A stretch of DNA of 64,000 nucleotides, taken from positions 1 to 64,000 of the forward strand of contig WLEB01000002.1 of assembly GCA_009704505.1 (NCBI GenBank), written 5' to 3'. Positions 30,287 to 41,120 of this stretch are shown here, piece by piece. Source of the DNA: Actinomycetota bacterium (GTDB taxonomy: Bacteria > Actinomycetota > Actinomycetes > Nanopelagicales > Nanopelagicaceae). How positions within the stretch are numbered: position 1 is the first letter of the stretch; every line of letters begins with the position of its first letter. A model generated the notes under the pieces. That model searched no databases. It worked only from the letters and a program-made list of their open reading frames with translations, and had not been told where the DNA came from. Position numbers and translations under genes: made by a program.

Positions 30287-32929
30287 GTGAGTAAAAACTC
30301 TTTTAACGCAAAGAAAAACTTGGAAGTTGCGGGCAAGAGTTTTGAGATTTTTGATATCTCAGCCATCGAAGGGGCATCTAATCTTCCCTTTAGCTTGAAA
30401 GTCCTTCTGGAAAACCTTCTGCGCACAGAAGATGGTGCCAACATCACTCAGGAGCACATTAAGGCGTTGGCTAATTGGGATCCAACAATCGAACCAGACA
30501 CTGAGATTCAATTTACCCCTGCTCGAGTAGTGATGCAGGATTTCACGGGCGTTCCTTGTGTTGTAGACCTTGCAACAATGCGTGAGGCGATTGTGGAGTT
30601 AGGTGGCGATCCTTCTAAAGTCAATCCTCTTGCTCCTGCAGAGCTAGTAATTGATCACTCTGTCATTGCAGATAAATTTGGAACTAAAGATTCTTTTGAA
30701 CAAAACACAGACATTGAATATGAGCGAAATCAAGAGCGATATAGATTTTTGCGCTGGGGACAAAGTGCATTTGATGAGTTCAAAGTAGTTCCACCAGGTA
30801 CAGGAATTGTTCATCAAGTAAACATCGAATACTTAGCTCGGGTAGTTATGGTTCGTACTGTCCAAGGCGTTGTGCGTGCTTACCCAGACACGGTCGTTGG
30901 AACAGACTCTCACACAACGATGGTCAATGGTTTGGGAGTTTTGGGCTGGGGTGTTGGTGGAATTGAGGCAGAAGCTGCATTGTTGGGACAACCAGTTTCT
31001 ATGCTTATTCCACGAGTTGTTGGATTTAAATTGACGGGTCAACTTCCTTTGGGAACGACTGCAACAGACATGGCTTTAACAATTACAGAGATTTTGCGTA
31101 AGGTCGGAGTTGTAGGAAAGTTCGTCGAGTTCTTTGGCCCGGGCGTTGCCTCAGTTCCCATGGCTAACCGCACAACAATTGGAAATATGAGTCCTGAATA
31201 TGGTTCAACGTGCGCAATCTTTCCAATCGATGATGAAACTCTTAGATATCTTCGTCTTACTGGCCGAAGCGATGAACAGATCGCACTTGTTCAGGAGTAT
31301 GCAAAGAAGCAGGGAATGTGGCACGACCCATCAGTTGAACCTCGCTTCTCACAAGTAGTTGAGCTTGATCTTTCTACCGTTGTTCCATCAATCTCTGGTC
31401 CAAAAAGACCACAAGATCGAATTGCACTCAGTGATTCAAAAATGGCATTTGAAAAGATTCTTCCTTCATACCTAAGTGAGAAAACTATTAAGGGCGAGGT
31501 AAAGGCTGGTTCTACGCGGGTTAAAAACGGAGATGTTGTCATTGCTTCGATCACATCCTGTACAAATACTTCCAATCCATCAGTGATGATTGGTGCAGCT
31601 TTGCTTGCAAAGAAAGCAGTAGAAAAGGGATTGAAATCCAAGCCTTGGGTGAAAACAACACTCGCCCCAGGATCTAAAGTTGTTACAGATTATTATGATC
31701 GCGCAGATCTAACCCAGTATATGCAGGCACTTGGATTCCACTTGGTTGGATATGGCTGTGTAACATGTATTGGAAACTCTGGACCACTTCCTATCGAAGT
31801 TGGAAAAGCAATTGGTGAAGGCGACTTAGCTGTTACTGCTGTTTTGTCAGGTAATCGAAACTTTGAAGGTCGCATCAGTCCAGAAGTAAAGATGAATTAC
31901 TTGGCATCTCCACCACTTGTTGTTGCCTATGCAATCGCTGGAACCATGGATCACGACTTTGAGAAAGATTCTCTAGGTAAAGACACATCCGGTAAAGATG
32001 TCTTTTTAAAGGATATCTGGCCATCTCCGCAGGAGATCCAGACTGTGATAGATGCTTCAATCTCTTCTGAGATGTTCAAAAAAGATTACGCCACAGTTTT
32101 TGAGGGTGATCATCGCTGGAAGTCACTTGCAACGCCTACTGGCAAAATTTTTGAGTGGGATGCCAAGTCAACCTACGTGCGCAAACCTCCTTATTTTGAT
32201 GGAATGCCCAAGCAACCAACTCCAGTTGTAGATATTTCAGGAGCGCGAGTGCTTGCAATTTTGGGGGATTCAGTAACAACTGACCATATTTCACCGGCCG
32301 GAAACATCAAGGCTGATTCTCCTGCAGGTAAATATCTTGCCGAGCATGGAATCGAGCGAGCAGACTTCAATTCATATGGCTCCAGACGCGGTAACCATGA
32401 AATTATGATCCGCGGAACTTTCGCAAATATTCGTTTGAAGAATCTTCTACTAGATGGAGTTGAAGGTGGATACACCCGCAACTTCCTCAATGGCGGAGAA
32501 CAAACAACAATATTTGATGCATCTATGGCCTATCAAAATGCAGGAGTTCCATTAGTAATTCTTGCAGGTAAAGAATATGGATCAGGATCATCTAGAGATT
32601 GGGCTGCTAAAGGTACTGCGCTTCTTGGGGTTAGAGCGGTAATTGCAGAAAGCTTTGAAAGAATTCACCGTTCCAATCTGATCGGAATGGGTGTACTTCC
32701 ATTGGAATTTAAGAATGGAGAATCTGCCGCCTCGTTAGGTTTAGACGGGACAGAGGTTTTCTCAATTGCAGGTATCACGGCCCTAAATACGGGGGGAGTT
32801 CCAAAAGAGCTCACAGTAACTGCTGGCGATAAGAGTTTTACCGCCAAAGTTAGAATTGATACGCCAGGAGAGGCTGATTACTACCGTCATGGTGGAATTA
32901 TGCAGTTTGTTCTGCGTTCACTTCTTTAA
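30287..32929 (+). CDS. acnA: Aconitate hydratase
   Basis: [43 protein letters not shown] start. Confidence 0.97.
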   Translation: MSKNSFNAKKNLEVAGKSFEIFDISAIEGASNLPFSLKVLLENLLRTEDGANITQEHIKALANWDPTIEPDTEIQFTPARVVMQDFTGVPCVVDLATMREAIVELGGDPSKVNPLAPAELVIDHSVIADKFGTKDSFEQNTDIEYERNQERYRFLRWGQSAFDEFKVVPPGTGIVHQVNIEYLARVVMVRTVQGVVRAYPDTVVGTDSHTTMVNGLGVLGWGVGGIEAEAALLGQPVSMLIPRVVGFKLTGQLPLGTTATDMALTITEILRKVGVVGKFVEFFGPGVASVPMANRTTIGNMSPEYGSTCAIFPIDDETLRYLRLTGRSDEQIALVQEYAKKQGMWHDPSVEPRFSQVVELDLSTVVPSISGPKRPQDRIALSDSKMAFEKILPSYLSEKTIKGEVKAGSTRVKNGDVVIASITSCTNTSNPSVMIGAALLAKKAVEKGLKSKPWVKTTLAPGSKVVTDYYDRADLTQYMQALGFHLVGYGCVTCIGNSGPLPIEVGKAIGEGDLAVTAVLSGNRNFEGRISPEVKMNYLASPPLVVAYAIAGTMDHDFEKDSLGKDTSGKDVFLKDIWPSPQEIQTVIDASISSEMFKKDYATVFEGDHRWKSLATPTGKIFEWDAKSTYVRKPPYFDGMPKQPTPVVDISGARVLAILGDSVTTDHISPAGNIKADSPAGKYLAEHGIERADFNSYGSRRGNHEIMIRGTFANIRLKNLLLDGVEGGYTRNFLNGGEQTTIFDASMAYQNAGVPLVILAGKEYGSGSSRDWAAKGTALLGVRAVIAESFERIHRSNLIGMGVLPLEFKNGESAASLGLDGTEVFSIAGITALNTGGVPKELTVTAGDKSFTAKVRIDTPGEADYYRHGGIMQFVLRSLL

Positions 32930-32938
32930 AGGCTAAGT

Positions 32939-34174
32939 TCAGTTTTTGACGGATCGAAATGGAATTGCACTGAAAATAATTCCTGCAACAAGTCCCCAAA
33001 ATGGTGAACCAAGTCCCAACGGTTGAATTCCGCTGATTGTTATCAAAAGCGTCGCCATTGCAACCTCACGTCCATGAACTCCTGCAACTGACTCATGAAG
33101 TGAATTCGCTAGTGCCGGCAGCAATGCCAGTCCAGCGATGGTTGCGATCATTGAAGGTGGAAGCATGTTGAACAAATCAATAATTGGGATGGTAAAAACA
33201 GCTGCAGTAATGTAGAAAATTCCACAGAGAACGCCGGCCGTATAGCGAGTAGTTTTGTCTGGATCAGCATGTTCTCCAACTGCGATATTTGCTGTGATTG
33301 TTGAAGTGTTTACACCCGTGTTTCCAAAGGGTGCTGTTAAAAGTGATATAAAACCGCCAGTTAAAATTGAGTACTTGATCGGTGGTTGATACTTGGCTGA
33401 TCGTAAGACGGCAAATCCTGGGGCATATTGAGTGGCAAGGGTTGCTAAAACCATTGGAAGAGCAAGATTAATCGCACTTGCCCAGGTGAAATCGGGTTCA
33501 ATAAACTGCGGATGAACCCAAAATAATTCAGCTCCATTAAATTGGAGTTTTCCTAATGCAACAGTAAGAACAATTCCAACGATAAACACAGGAACAACAG
33601 GTGTTCTCACATTAAGTTTTCGGGCCAGGAAGAAAACCACAACCATTATGGATACTAGCCATGGTTCTGCAGTAAATGAGGTAAAGATTTGGACACCAAA
33701 TTGGAATAGGACACCAGCAAGCATGGCCATAATTACTTCATGAGGAATGAATTTCATAATCTTTCGCATAGCACCCGTTGCACCAATAATGATGAAGGTA
33801 ATAGCGACGATGATGTAAGAAGCAACAGCCTCGTTAATCGAATGTGCCTGCAGGCTTGTTACTAACAAAACCATTGAAGCAGTCGAAGGAGATCCAATCA
33901 TTGGCATTCGAAAGCGCAGGCTAAGGAAAAGACCAAAGAGTCCAGAGGTTAGCCAGGTAATAAAGATCCAATTAGATGTTTGAGCATCAGTAAAAGAGCC
34001 ATTTTTTGCGGCCGTAAGTTGAATGACAATTGGACCTGTGACTGCAACTAGAACCACCAAGAAACCAGATATCAGTGTTCCGAGCGTGGCATCTTTCGGA
34101 AAGCTCTTTAGGTTGCTTAAAACTGCGCCTAAACCGTTTTTCGTTGTGCCTTCATAGAGTTCAGTCATGTTCAC
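32939..34174 (-). CDS. BenE-family membrane transporter
   Basis: ~12 TM; IGSPSTASMVLLVTSLQ; FGNTGVNTSTITANIAVGEHADPDKTTRY. Confidence 0.75.
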   Translation of the reverse strand: MNMTELYEGTTKNGLGAVLSNLKSFPKDATLGTLISGFLVVLVAVTGPIVIQLTAAKNGSFTDAQTSNWIFITWLTSGLFGLFLSLRFRMPMIGSPSTASMVLLVTSLQAHSINEAVASYIIVAITFIIIGATGAMRKIMKFIPHEVIMAMLAGVLFQFGVQIFTSFTAEPWLVSIMVVVFFLARKLNVRTPVVPVFIVGIVLTVALGKLQFNGAELFWVHPQFIEPDFTWASAINLALPMVLATLATQYAPGFAVLRSAKYQPPIKYSILTGGFISLLTAPFGNTGVNTSTITANIAVGEHADPDKTTRYTAGVLCGIFYITAAVFTIPIIDLFNMLPPSMIATIAGLALLPALANSLHESVAGVHGREVAMATLLITISGIQPLGLGSPFWGLVAGIIFSAIPFRSVKN

Positions 34175-34178
34175 TTAG

Positions 34179-34238
34179 TGTAGACCTGGATTGGTCTACA
34201 ACTAACCTTGATTCGTTCTCCTATAGGAGTAGTTAGTT
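34179..34238. repeat. Cluster of nested inverted repeats between fadB-like and BenE-like genes
   Basis: TGTAGACC-tggatt-GGTCTACA (34179-34200); CTCCTATAGGAG (34218-34229) inside AACTAAC/GTTAGTT (34200-34206/34232-34238). Confidence 0.85.
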
Positions 34239-36350
34239 CTTAGCAGGAAGTGAAGCAACACCTTTGTCGTGGAATCGCTTACCTGAAGTTGACTCACTAA
34301 TTCCCGTGCGGTCTAAGTAAGGCAAAATCCCACCCAAATGCATCGGCCAACCAGCACCCATCAACATGCACAAATCGATTTCAGCTGGAGATGACACAAC
34401 GCCCTCATCCAACATCGCTCGTGCCTCTTCAGCCAGAGCTTTCAAAGCTCGATCACGAACTTGCTCTGCAGTTGATGGAGTGTTGCCCTTTTCTACAAGT
34501 GCAACCGCTGCAGGGTTAGGAGTAAATGTTCCATCCTCGTTTTTGGTATAGAAATTGCGCACACCCTCTTTAACCATGCGCTGCATAGTTGGAGAGATTC
34601 GATAGCGCGGTCCTAGATTCTTGTGCAAAGTCTCTGACACATGAAGCGCCACCCCTGGACCAACAAGATCTAGAAGTTGGAATGGCGACATTGGAAAGCC
34701 AATCTCCATCATCGCAGCATCTGCAACAGCAGGAGGAGTTCCCTCATCTACAGCGTCAGTAACTTCACCCATGAATCGTGTTAGGAGTCTATTAACTACA
34801 AAGCCCGGAGCATCTTTACAGATGATCATTACTTTTTTAAGTTCCTTACCGACTGCAATTGCTGTGGCAGTAGTTGCATCATCTGTGGTTGAAGTACGGG
34901 CTACTTCAAGTAAAGGCATGACAGCTACAGGATTGAAAAAGTGGAAGCCAACTACTCGCTCTGGATTCTTTAATCCCTGAGTCATAGCTTCAACTGATAG
35001 AGAGGACGTATTTGTCGCTAAAACACATTCAGGTGAGACAATAGCCTCTAACTTTTTGAATAGTTCTTGCTTTAGTGAAAGCTCTTCAAAAATGGCTTCA
35101 ATAATGAAGTCACAATTAGCAAAAACTTTTTGGTCTGCCGATCCCGATATCAAAAGAGCCAAACGAGCGGCAGATTCAGCGCTCATGCGCTTTTTCTCAA
35201 CAAGTTTGTCTAATTCATTTTTTACCCAAGCCACACCTTTATCAGCACGGGCTTGATCAATATCGGTCATGACAACTGGACACTTGAGATTTCTCAACAA
35301 AAGCAAGGCCAGCTGAGATGCCATGAGTCCGGCGCCAACTACACCAACTTTAGCTACCTTACGTGCCAGAGCAGGCTTTGGCGCACCTTCAACCTTTTTA
35401 CGTTTCTTTTGAATCAAATTAAATGCATACAAAGATGCTCGCAGTGGGTCAGACATAACAAGGTCTGCAAGTACTTTGTCCTCGGCATCAAAACCTTTAC
35501 CTAGATCATCTTTTCTTGCAGCTGCAATAAGCTCCAGAGCTTTTGTAGGAGATGCAATCTCAGCACCGCCATACTTTTTCAACGCCGCAGCTTTTCCAGT
35601 AGCCAATGCACTGTCCCATGCTGGATCATTACTGTAGTCAGGGCGATCTATTTTTGTGCTTCCGTTAAGAACGCCAACTGCAAATGAAATTGATCGCTCT
35701 AAATAATCTGCAGGATCAAAGACTGCATCGACTACACCAAGCTTTAGAGCATCTTTTGACTTCAGCATCGTATTGTTATTGAGTGCGTTAAGAATGATCA
35801 CTTGAACTGCGCGCTCTGGGCCAATTAGTTTTGGCAATATTGTGGCACCACCCCATCCTGGAACAAGCCCCAAGAAAACTTCTGGAAGTGCAATGAATGC
35901 AGTAGATGAAAGCGTTCGATAATGGCAGTGAAGTCCGACCTCTAGACCTCCGCCAAGTGCAAGACCATTGATAAATGCAAAAGTTGGAATCTTTGATTCA
36001 CCTAAACGACGGAAGACATCATGGCCAAGTTTTCCAATAGCCATTGCTTGGCTGTGATCATTTAGGAATGCAAGAGCAGAAAGGTCTGCACCTGCTGCAA
36101 ATATAAATGGCTTTCCTGTTATTGCAATAGCTGCTGGTTTACGACCAATTGCATCTGTTATCGCCGCATCTAATGCAGTTAGTGATTGAGGTCCAAACGT
36201 GTTTGGTCGATTATGATCAAGAGAGTTATCTAAAGTGATTAACGCTAATGAGCCTTGACCGCCAAATGCTGCTAAGTCAATATCACGGACAAGTGCGTGC
36301 GTAACGACTTCTTCTGGCGCTCCTGCTGGCAAAGTTATGTTTGTGCTCAT
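34233..36350 (-). CDS. fadB: Fatty-acid oxidation multifunctional enzyme (enoyl-CoA hydratase / 3-hydroxyacyl-CoA dehydrogenase)
   Basis: Crotonase domain GLALGGGLEVGLHCHYR plus HCDH domain VGVVGAGLMASQLALLLLR; CKDAPGFVVNRLL. Confidence 0.93.
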   Translation of the reverse strand: MSTNITLPAGAPEEVVTHALVRDIDLAAFGGQGSLALITLDNSLDHNRPNTFGPQSLTALDAAITDAIGRKPAAIAITGKPFIFAAGADLSALAFLNDHSQAMAIGKLGHDVFRRLGESKIPTFAFINGLALGGGLEVGLHCHYRTLSSTAFIALPEVFLGLVPGWGGATILPKLIGPERAVQVIILNALNNNTMLKSKDALKLGVVDAVFDPADYLERSISFAVGVLNGSTKIDRPDYSNDPAWDSALATGKAAALKKYGGAEIASPTKALELIAAARKDDLGKGFDAEDKVLADLVMSDPLRASLYAFNLIQKKRKKVEGAPKPALARKVAKVGVVGAGLMASQLALLLLRNLKCPVVMTDIDQARADKGVAWVKNELDKLVEKKRMSAESAARLALLISGSADQKVFANCDFIIEAIFEELSLKQELFKKLEAIVSPECVLATNTSSLSVEAMTQGLKNPERVVGFHFFNPVAVMPLLEVARTSTTDDATTATAIAVGKELKKVMIICKDAPGFVVNRLLTRFMGEVTDAVDEGTPPAVADAAMMEIGFPMSPFQLLDLVGPGVALHVSETLHKNLGPRYRISPTMQRMVKEGVRNFYTKNEDGTFTPNPAAVALVEKGNTPSTAEQVRDRALKALAEEARAMLDEGVVSSPAEIDLCMLMGAGWPMHLGGILPYLDRTGISESTSGKRFHDKGVASLPAKN

Positions 36351-36352
36351 AA

Positions 36353-37540
36353 TTATTTTGATCCCTTAAAGTGTGGATTTTCCCAGATGACGGTGCCGCC
36401 CATGCCTAAACCAATGCACATTGTTGTAATTCCGTATCTAACCTCAGGCTTTTCCTCAAAAGTGCGAGCAAGATTGAGCATCAATCGAACTCCAGAAGAT
36501 GCCAATGGGTGACCAACAGCGATGGCGCCGCCATATGGATTAACGCGAGGATCATCATCGGCGATTCCAAAGTGATCCAAAAATGCAATTACTTGAACTG
36601 CGAAAGCTTCATTTACTTCAAAGGCGCCGATATCTTCAATTTTTAGTCCGGCCTGTTTTAAAGCTTTAAGCGTTGCTGGAACTGGTCCATAACCCATAAT
36701 CTCTGGCTCAACTCCAACAAATGCAAAGGTGACGAGTTTTGCTTTAATTGTGAGTCCAAGTTCTAATGCTTTTTCTTCACTGGCAAGCAATGCAGCTGTT
36801 GCGCCATCATTTAGACCTGATGAGTTTCCAGGTGTAACACGACCTGCTGGGCGAAACGGAGTTTTTAACCCAGCTAAACCTTCCATCGTAGTTTGAGGGC
36901 GAGGTGGTTCATCAACTGTTGCTACGCCCCAGCCAAGTTCAGCATTTCTTGCAGCCGTAGGAATTAAATCTCGCTGGATCTTTCCTTCACTGTAGGCCTT
37001 TGCAGTTTTGATTTGAGAGTTAAGTGCAAATTGATCTGCGCGTAATTTTGTTAATTGAGGGAAACGATCATGCAAACGCTCTGCTGTTGCTCCCATTGCT
37101 AGTGCATCTTGTTCAACAATTCTCTCCGCTAAATACCGAGGATTAGGATCTAAGCCTTCTCCAATTGGGTGGTTACCCATATGTTCAACACCACCTGCGA
37201 TTGCAAGATCATTTGTTCCCATTGCAATAGCACCTGCAATTGTTGTTACTGCTGTCATTGCACCAGCGCACCATCTATCGATTGAGTAACCAGGAACTGT
37301 GTTAGGTAAACCAGAAAGTAGCGCGGTGCTTCTACCAATGTTCATGCCTTGATCACCGGTCTGAGTAGCAGCAGCAATCGCAACATCCTCAATTGTTGAA
37401 CGATCTACTTTTGGATTTCGATCGAGCAAACCACGAATCGCTCTGACCATTAAGTCATCTGCTCTCGTTCCGGCATACATTCCGCCGGCCTTTCCAAATG
37501 GCGTACGAACAGCATCGACGAGGACAACGGTGCGAGTCAT
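36353..37540 (-). CDS. fadA: Acetyl-CoA C-acyltransferase (thiolase)
   Basis: VDAVRTPFGKAGG; RWCAGAMTAV; NEAFAVQ; NPYGGAIAVGHPLASSG. Confidence 0.95.
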   Translation of the reverse strand: MTRTVVLVDAVRTPFGKAGGMYAGTRADDLMVRAIRGLLDRNPKVDRSTIEDVAIAAATQTGDQGMNIGRSTALLSGLPNTVPGYSIDRWCAGAMTAVTTIAGAIAMGTNDLAIAGGVEHMGNHPIGEGLDPNPRYLAERIVEQDALAMGATAERLHDRFPQLTKLRADQFALNSQIKTAKAYSEGKIQRDLIPTAARNAELGWGVATVDEPPRPQTTMEGLAGLKTPFRPAGRVTPGNSSGLNDGATAALLASEEKALELGLTIKAKLVTFAFVGVEPEIMGYGPVPATLKALKQAGLKIEDIGAFEVNEAFAVQVIAFLDHFGIADDDPRVNPYGGAIAVGHPLASSGVRLMLNLARTFEEKPEVRYGITTMCIGLGMGGTVIWENPHFKGSK

Positions 37541-37587
37541 GAGAGATCCCTTGTTAGCGGTATAGGGAAGATGTTACTCGTGAGTAG

Positions 37588-37665
37588 GTCTCTGGACAAC
37601 GGGGGCGACAGCCTTACTGGCTGCCAACTGCTTCCTTGGTTGGTCTTTAGTCAGACCTGGTTGTC
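37588..37665 (-). ncRNA. Candidate structured RNA between rnd and thiolase gene
   Basis: GACAAC(37595-37600)/GTTGTC(37660-37665) enclosing hairpins 37607-37625 and 37642-37657; no ORF in track. Confidence 0.35.
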
Positions 37666-37725
37666 AGTCAATTGGCTTTCTTAGGTGCTACCAGAGCCTG
37701 CTTAACTCTCTTGCGTAGGTGCTTC

Positions 37726-39027
37726 TTATTTTGCATCTCCAGGTGTGGAATTTGCTTCAGTGGCTTCATCGACAATCACAGGAACTGGCTCTTTTTCTAA
37801 CAGAGCCTCTGCGAGTGCGCGTCCAACCAAGTTAACCTGCCACGGGCGAGCACCAAGAGTAAGAAGTGATTGTTCTACAGCCTCAACCTGCAATAGCTCG
37901 GTAGATCCCTGCGGTGGGTTCCAACAAATTCGGCGAACTAATTCTGGCGTAATTAAATTCTCCACAGGGATACTGTTTTCTTCCGAGATTTTCTCAAGGC
38001 TCATCCGCGCATGTGTCAGAGGTGCATATTTGTCAGGGAATTTATCACGCCACAATTTAATCGGCGGCAGAGTATCGGCGTTTGTGCGCATCTGAGGCCA
38101 CTCTTGTTCGGGTAGTGCAACTGCCGTTGCAATACTTTCAAGCCATAGAGGTAAGTTTTCTAACCAGCGAGCTCGCAAACCAAGAGGTCGTAACGCTTTT
38201 TCGAACTCCTTTTTCGTCGTAGGAGATGCTATAGCTAACTCAACAATTGCGTTGTCATTGAGAAGTTTCCCCTGAGCAATGTCGCTCTGACTTGCAATTT
38301 TATCCCGAGCAATCCAAAGAGATCTAACGATTGCAAGCTGATCTCTGCGTTTAATTTTATGCATACCTGAAGTACGTCGCCATGGATCAATACGAGGTGG
38401 CGATGGTGGTGCCAATAAAATTGAGGCGAACTCTTCCATAGCCCAGGGAAGTTTTTTACTCTCGTTCAAAATCTGATAAATCCGGTCACGAAGTTCCACG
38501 AGAAGCTCGACATCTAAAGCGGCATAGGTAAGCCAATTTGTAGGAAGTGGACGCACCGACCAATCAGCAGCACTATGTTCTTTTGCTAATGAGACGCCCA
38601 TTAAAGATTCTAGAAGTGGGCCTAGTCCAACACGGGGCAACCCTGCAATTCGGCCGGCAAGCTCGGTGTCAAACAAGAGAGAGGGATTAATTCCTATTTC
38701 ACGAAGACAGGGAAGATCTTGTGTACTTGCATGCAAGATCACTTCATCGGTATTTAGTAGATCATTTAATCTCAGAATTAATGGATGGTTTATTCCAAAA
38801 GGTATGGGATCAATAAGGTGAAGGCCTCCACCATTTCTTTTGATCTGAATCAAATATGCACGAGCGCTATATCTAAATCCTGAGGCGCGCTCAGCATCAA
38901 CTGCGAAAGGGCCCGTGCCTAGGGTCAACTGCTCTATTGCTTTTACAAGTCCTGACTCATTATCAATGATCTCAGGTGTTCCCCCAGCAGGGGCTAACAG
39001 TGGGACAGCAACAATCTCTTCACTCAT
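37726..39027 (-). CDS. rnd: Ribonuclease D-like 3'-5' exonuclease (HRDC)
   Basis: FAVDAERASGFRYSARAYLIQI; DTELAGRIAGL; LTYAALDVELLVELRD. Confidence 0.92.
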   Translation of the reverse strand: MSEEIVAVPLLAPAGGTPEIIDNESGLVKAIEQLTLGTGPFAVDAERASGFRYSARAYLIQIKRNGGGLHLIDPIPFGINHPLILRLNDLLNTDEVILHASTQDLPCLREIGINPSLLFDTELAGRIAGLPRVGLGPLLESLMGVSLAKEHSAADWSVRPLPTNWLTYAALDVELLVELRDRIYQILNESKKLPWAMEEFASILLAPPSPPRIDPWRRTSGMHKIKRRDQLAIVRSLWIARDKIASQSDIAQGKLLNDNAIVELAIASPTTKKEFEKALRPLGLRARWLENLPLWLESIATAVALPEQEWPQMRTNADTLPPIKLWRDKFPDKYAPLTHARMSLEKISEENSIPVENLITPELVRRICWNPPQGSTELLQVEAVEQSLLTLGARPWQVNLVGRALAEALLEKEPVPVIVDEATEANSTPGDAK

Positions 39028-39029
39028 AT

Positions 39030-39608
39030 TTAGTTGCGACGGTTAGATGTAATCGCAGAGACTCCTTCAGGGATGGGAGGCAATCCTGCTACATCACATA
39101 TTAATTTGCACCAACTATCAATGTGATCGATTATCAAAGTTGGATGACTAACAATTGGTGTCCATGAAGCACGGATCTCAATCTCGGCTTCATTTTTGCG
39201 CGGAGACAGTTTTCCAAAGGAGGCACTGGTAACTCTTGTTACGGTCCCACTAGGGGAGTTGTATTCACACCCATTGTTTTGGAGGGATTCCAGAAACCAA
39301 CTCCAGCCAACTTCAGGCAGCAGTGGATCTTCTTGCATAATTGGATCAACATCAGCACTCACGAAAGTCACGCATCGAAATTCACCATCCCAAGTGGCTT
39401 GACCACCAGGTTCGTGTAGTAAAACAAATCGACCATTTGCTATTTCATCTTCTTTTTCCCCAAGTAAACCGTTAGAAACGTCGGCAGAGAAAGCAAAAGC
39501 AAAAGTAGCTAATTTTTGAGGCGCAGGAACTTCCGTAAGCATTACCTCTGATCTTGGTGTAAATGTACGGAGCTGATCAATTAATCGCTCAAATCCATTC
39601 GCATCCAT
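39030..39608 (-). CDS. DUF3000 family protein
   Basis: Size, position beside rnd and motif FVLLHEPGGQATWDGEFRCVTF. Confidence 0.82.
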   Translation of the reverse strand: MDANGFERLIDQLRTFTPRSEVMLTEVPAPQKLATFAFAFSADVSNGLLGEKEDEIANGRFVLLHEPGGQATWDGEFRCVTFVSADVDPIMQEDPLLPEVGWSWFLESLQNNGCEYNSPSGTVTRVTSASFGKLSPRKNEAEIEIRASWTPIVSHPTLIIDHIDSWCKLICDVAGLPPIPEGVSAITSNRRN

Positions 39609-39662
39609 GTTCTAAGGATAAAGATTACGGATAGGTTTTCATGGGAGGCGGGGCGGTAGGCT

Positions 39663-40508
39663 TTGACAATGGCATCGTTACTAGCGCTTCTCTCTAGTGC
39701 ATTATGGGGATCAGCGGATTTTTTCGCCGGTCGTATGAGCAAGAAGCATCATCCATTTGCTGTGTTGGGCTTTTCTCAGGTAATTGGATTATTTGTTGGC
39801 TTATTGATCTTGGTCATCTCTGGTAGTTGGCAAGGAAAAGTTCTGGGCTTTGATGGATATTTAATTCCAGGTGCTCTTGCTGGCTTAGCTGGATACATTG
39901 GACTTGCATGTTTATATGAAGGATTATCCACTGGACGAATGGGAGTTGTTGCACCCATTAGTTCGATGAGTGCAGTTGTTCCTCTTGCATATGCATTAGC
40001 AACAGGGGATGCACTTTCAACATTGGCCCTGTTTGGAGTATTCATTGCTCTTGTTGGTGTTTTTTGCGCAAGTGGACCAGAACTTTCACAGGGAATGCCG
40101 ATCAAACCTTTATTGCTTGCATTAGGAGCAGCTGCAGGTTTTGGACTTTCGCTTACATTTATTGCTGTGGGTTCTGAGTCAAGCGCCTTACTGACCATGG
40201 TTTCAATGCGTGGTGCAACATTTTTTGTAACCATCTCAATTGCTTTGAGGTTTAGAACAACGGGTAAATTTGGAAAGAAAGATCTACCGCTCTTGATATT
40301 TATTGGTGCAGCAGATTTCTTAGCAAATCTCTTACTTGGCGTGGCAACAACAAAGGGCTTGGTTTCTGTTGCAATGGTCTTTGGATCTCTATATCCAATT
40401 GCTACCGCACTTCTTGCCTTCAAGTTTCTCAATGAGCGCCTGCACGCGGTGCAGTACGTTGGCATCGGTTTAGCTGTCGGTGGCGTCTCTTTGATATCAG
40501 CCTTTTAA
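39663..40508 (+). CDS. EamA/DMT-family transporter
   Basis: ALLSSALWGSADFFAGRMSKK; ~10 TM; FLNERLHAVQYVGIGLAVGGV. Confidence 0.88.
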   Translation: MTMASLLALLSSALWGSADFFAGRMSKKHHPFAVLGFSQVIGLFVGLLILVISGSWQGKVLGFDGYLIPGALAGLAGYIGLACLYEGLSTGRMGVVAPISSMSAVVPLAYALATGDALSTLALFGVFIALVGVFCASGPELSQGMPIKPLLLALGAAAGFGLSLTFIAVGSESSALLTMVSMRGATFFVTISIALRFRTTGKFGKKDLPLLIFIGAADFLANLLLGVATTKGLVSVAMVFGSLYPIATALLAFKFLNERLHAVQYVGIGLAVGGVSLISAF

Positions 40509-40526
40509 GGTTAATTTCTTGGCTAG

Positions 40527-41018
40527 TTAGTTTGACGCAGAGAAAAACTGCGTATCTTCAATCTGTTGCATTTCTACATGCTTGAACTTAGATAAAAGCA
40601 GCTGCCAGTCCAAAATGTTCTCACCGCCAATTACCTCTGTGATACTCAATTCTAATTGATCAATTTTTTGATTTTCGACTAACTCCACAATCATTCGCGC
40701 CCCACCTTCAATGAGAATATTCTCGCCAAAGACTTTACGGGCTTTATCAATTGCCTCGTCAGGTGAACAGTTCCATATCTGAGAGTTCTCATTTTCGACA
40801 ACTGGATTAATCGAACTCCGAGAACAAATAATGAGTGGAACGGGAGTCCGGGAATAAGGTTCGTTTCTGGCCGTGTTTCCACCAATGATGATTACATCTA
40901 CCTGGCGACGACGGTTGAGAAAAGATGCACGATCGGCCGATGAACTAATGTTTCTAGAGGTAGCATCTTTAGTTGTTGAACCATCGCGACCGACTACCAA
41001 AGTTGCGATCGTGCTCAT
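40527..41018 (-). CDS. RibD C-terminal/dihydrofolate reductase-like domain protein (short)
   Basis: VDVIIIGGNTARNEPYSRTPVPLIICSR; ILIEGGARMIVEL. Confidence 0.75.
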   Translation of the reverse strand: MSTIATLVVGRDGSTTKDATSRNISSSADRASFLNRRRQVDVIIIGGNTARNEPYSRTPVPLIICSRSSINPVVENENSQIWNCSPDEAIDKARKVFGENILIEGGARMIVELVENQKIDQLELSITEVIGGENILDWQLLLSKFKHVEMQQIEDTQFFSASN

Positions 41019-41039
41019 TGCTTAATTATCACCTAATCG

Positions 41040-41060
41040 AGTTCGGTTTGGAACCGAACT
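41040..41060. promoter_or_regulatory. Perfect dyad in divergent intergenic region
   Basis: AGTTCGGTT-tgg-AACCGAACT; companion GTAGTTgAACTAC at 41080-41092. Confidence 0.6.
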
Positions 41061-41120
41061 TTAGGTTTAGAAGTAGCGCGTAGTTGAACTACTGGGCTTG
41101 GGGGAGTTAATCTTGCTTGT

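Noticed and set aside
39776-40465. 229-aa minus-strand ORF opposite the EamA transporter
   Set aside because: Antisense to a well-supported transporter; composition typical of a mirrored TM gene
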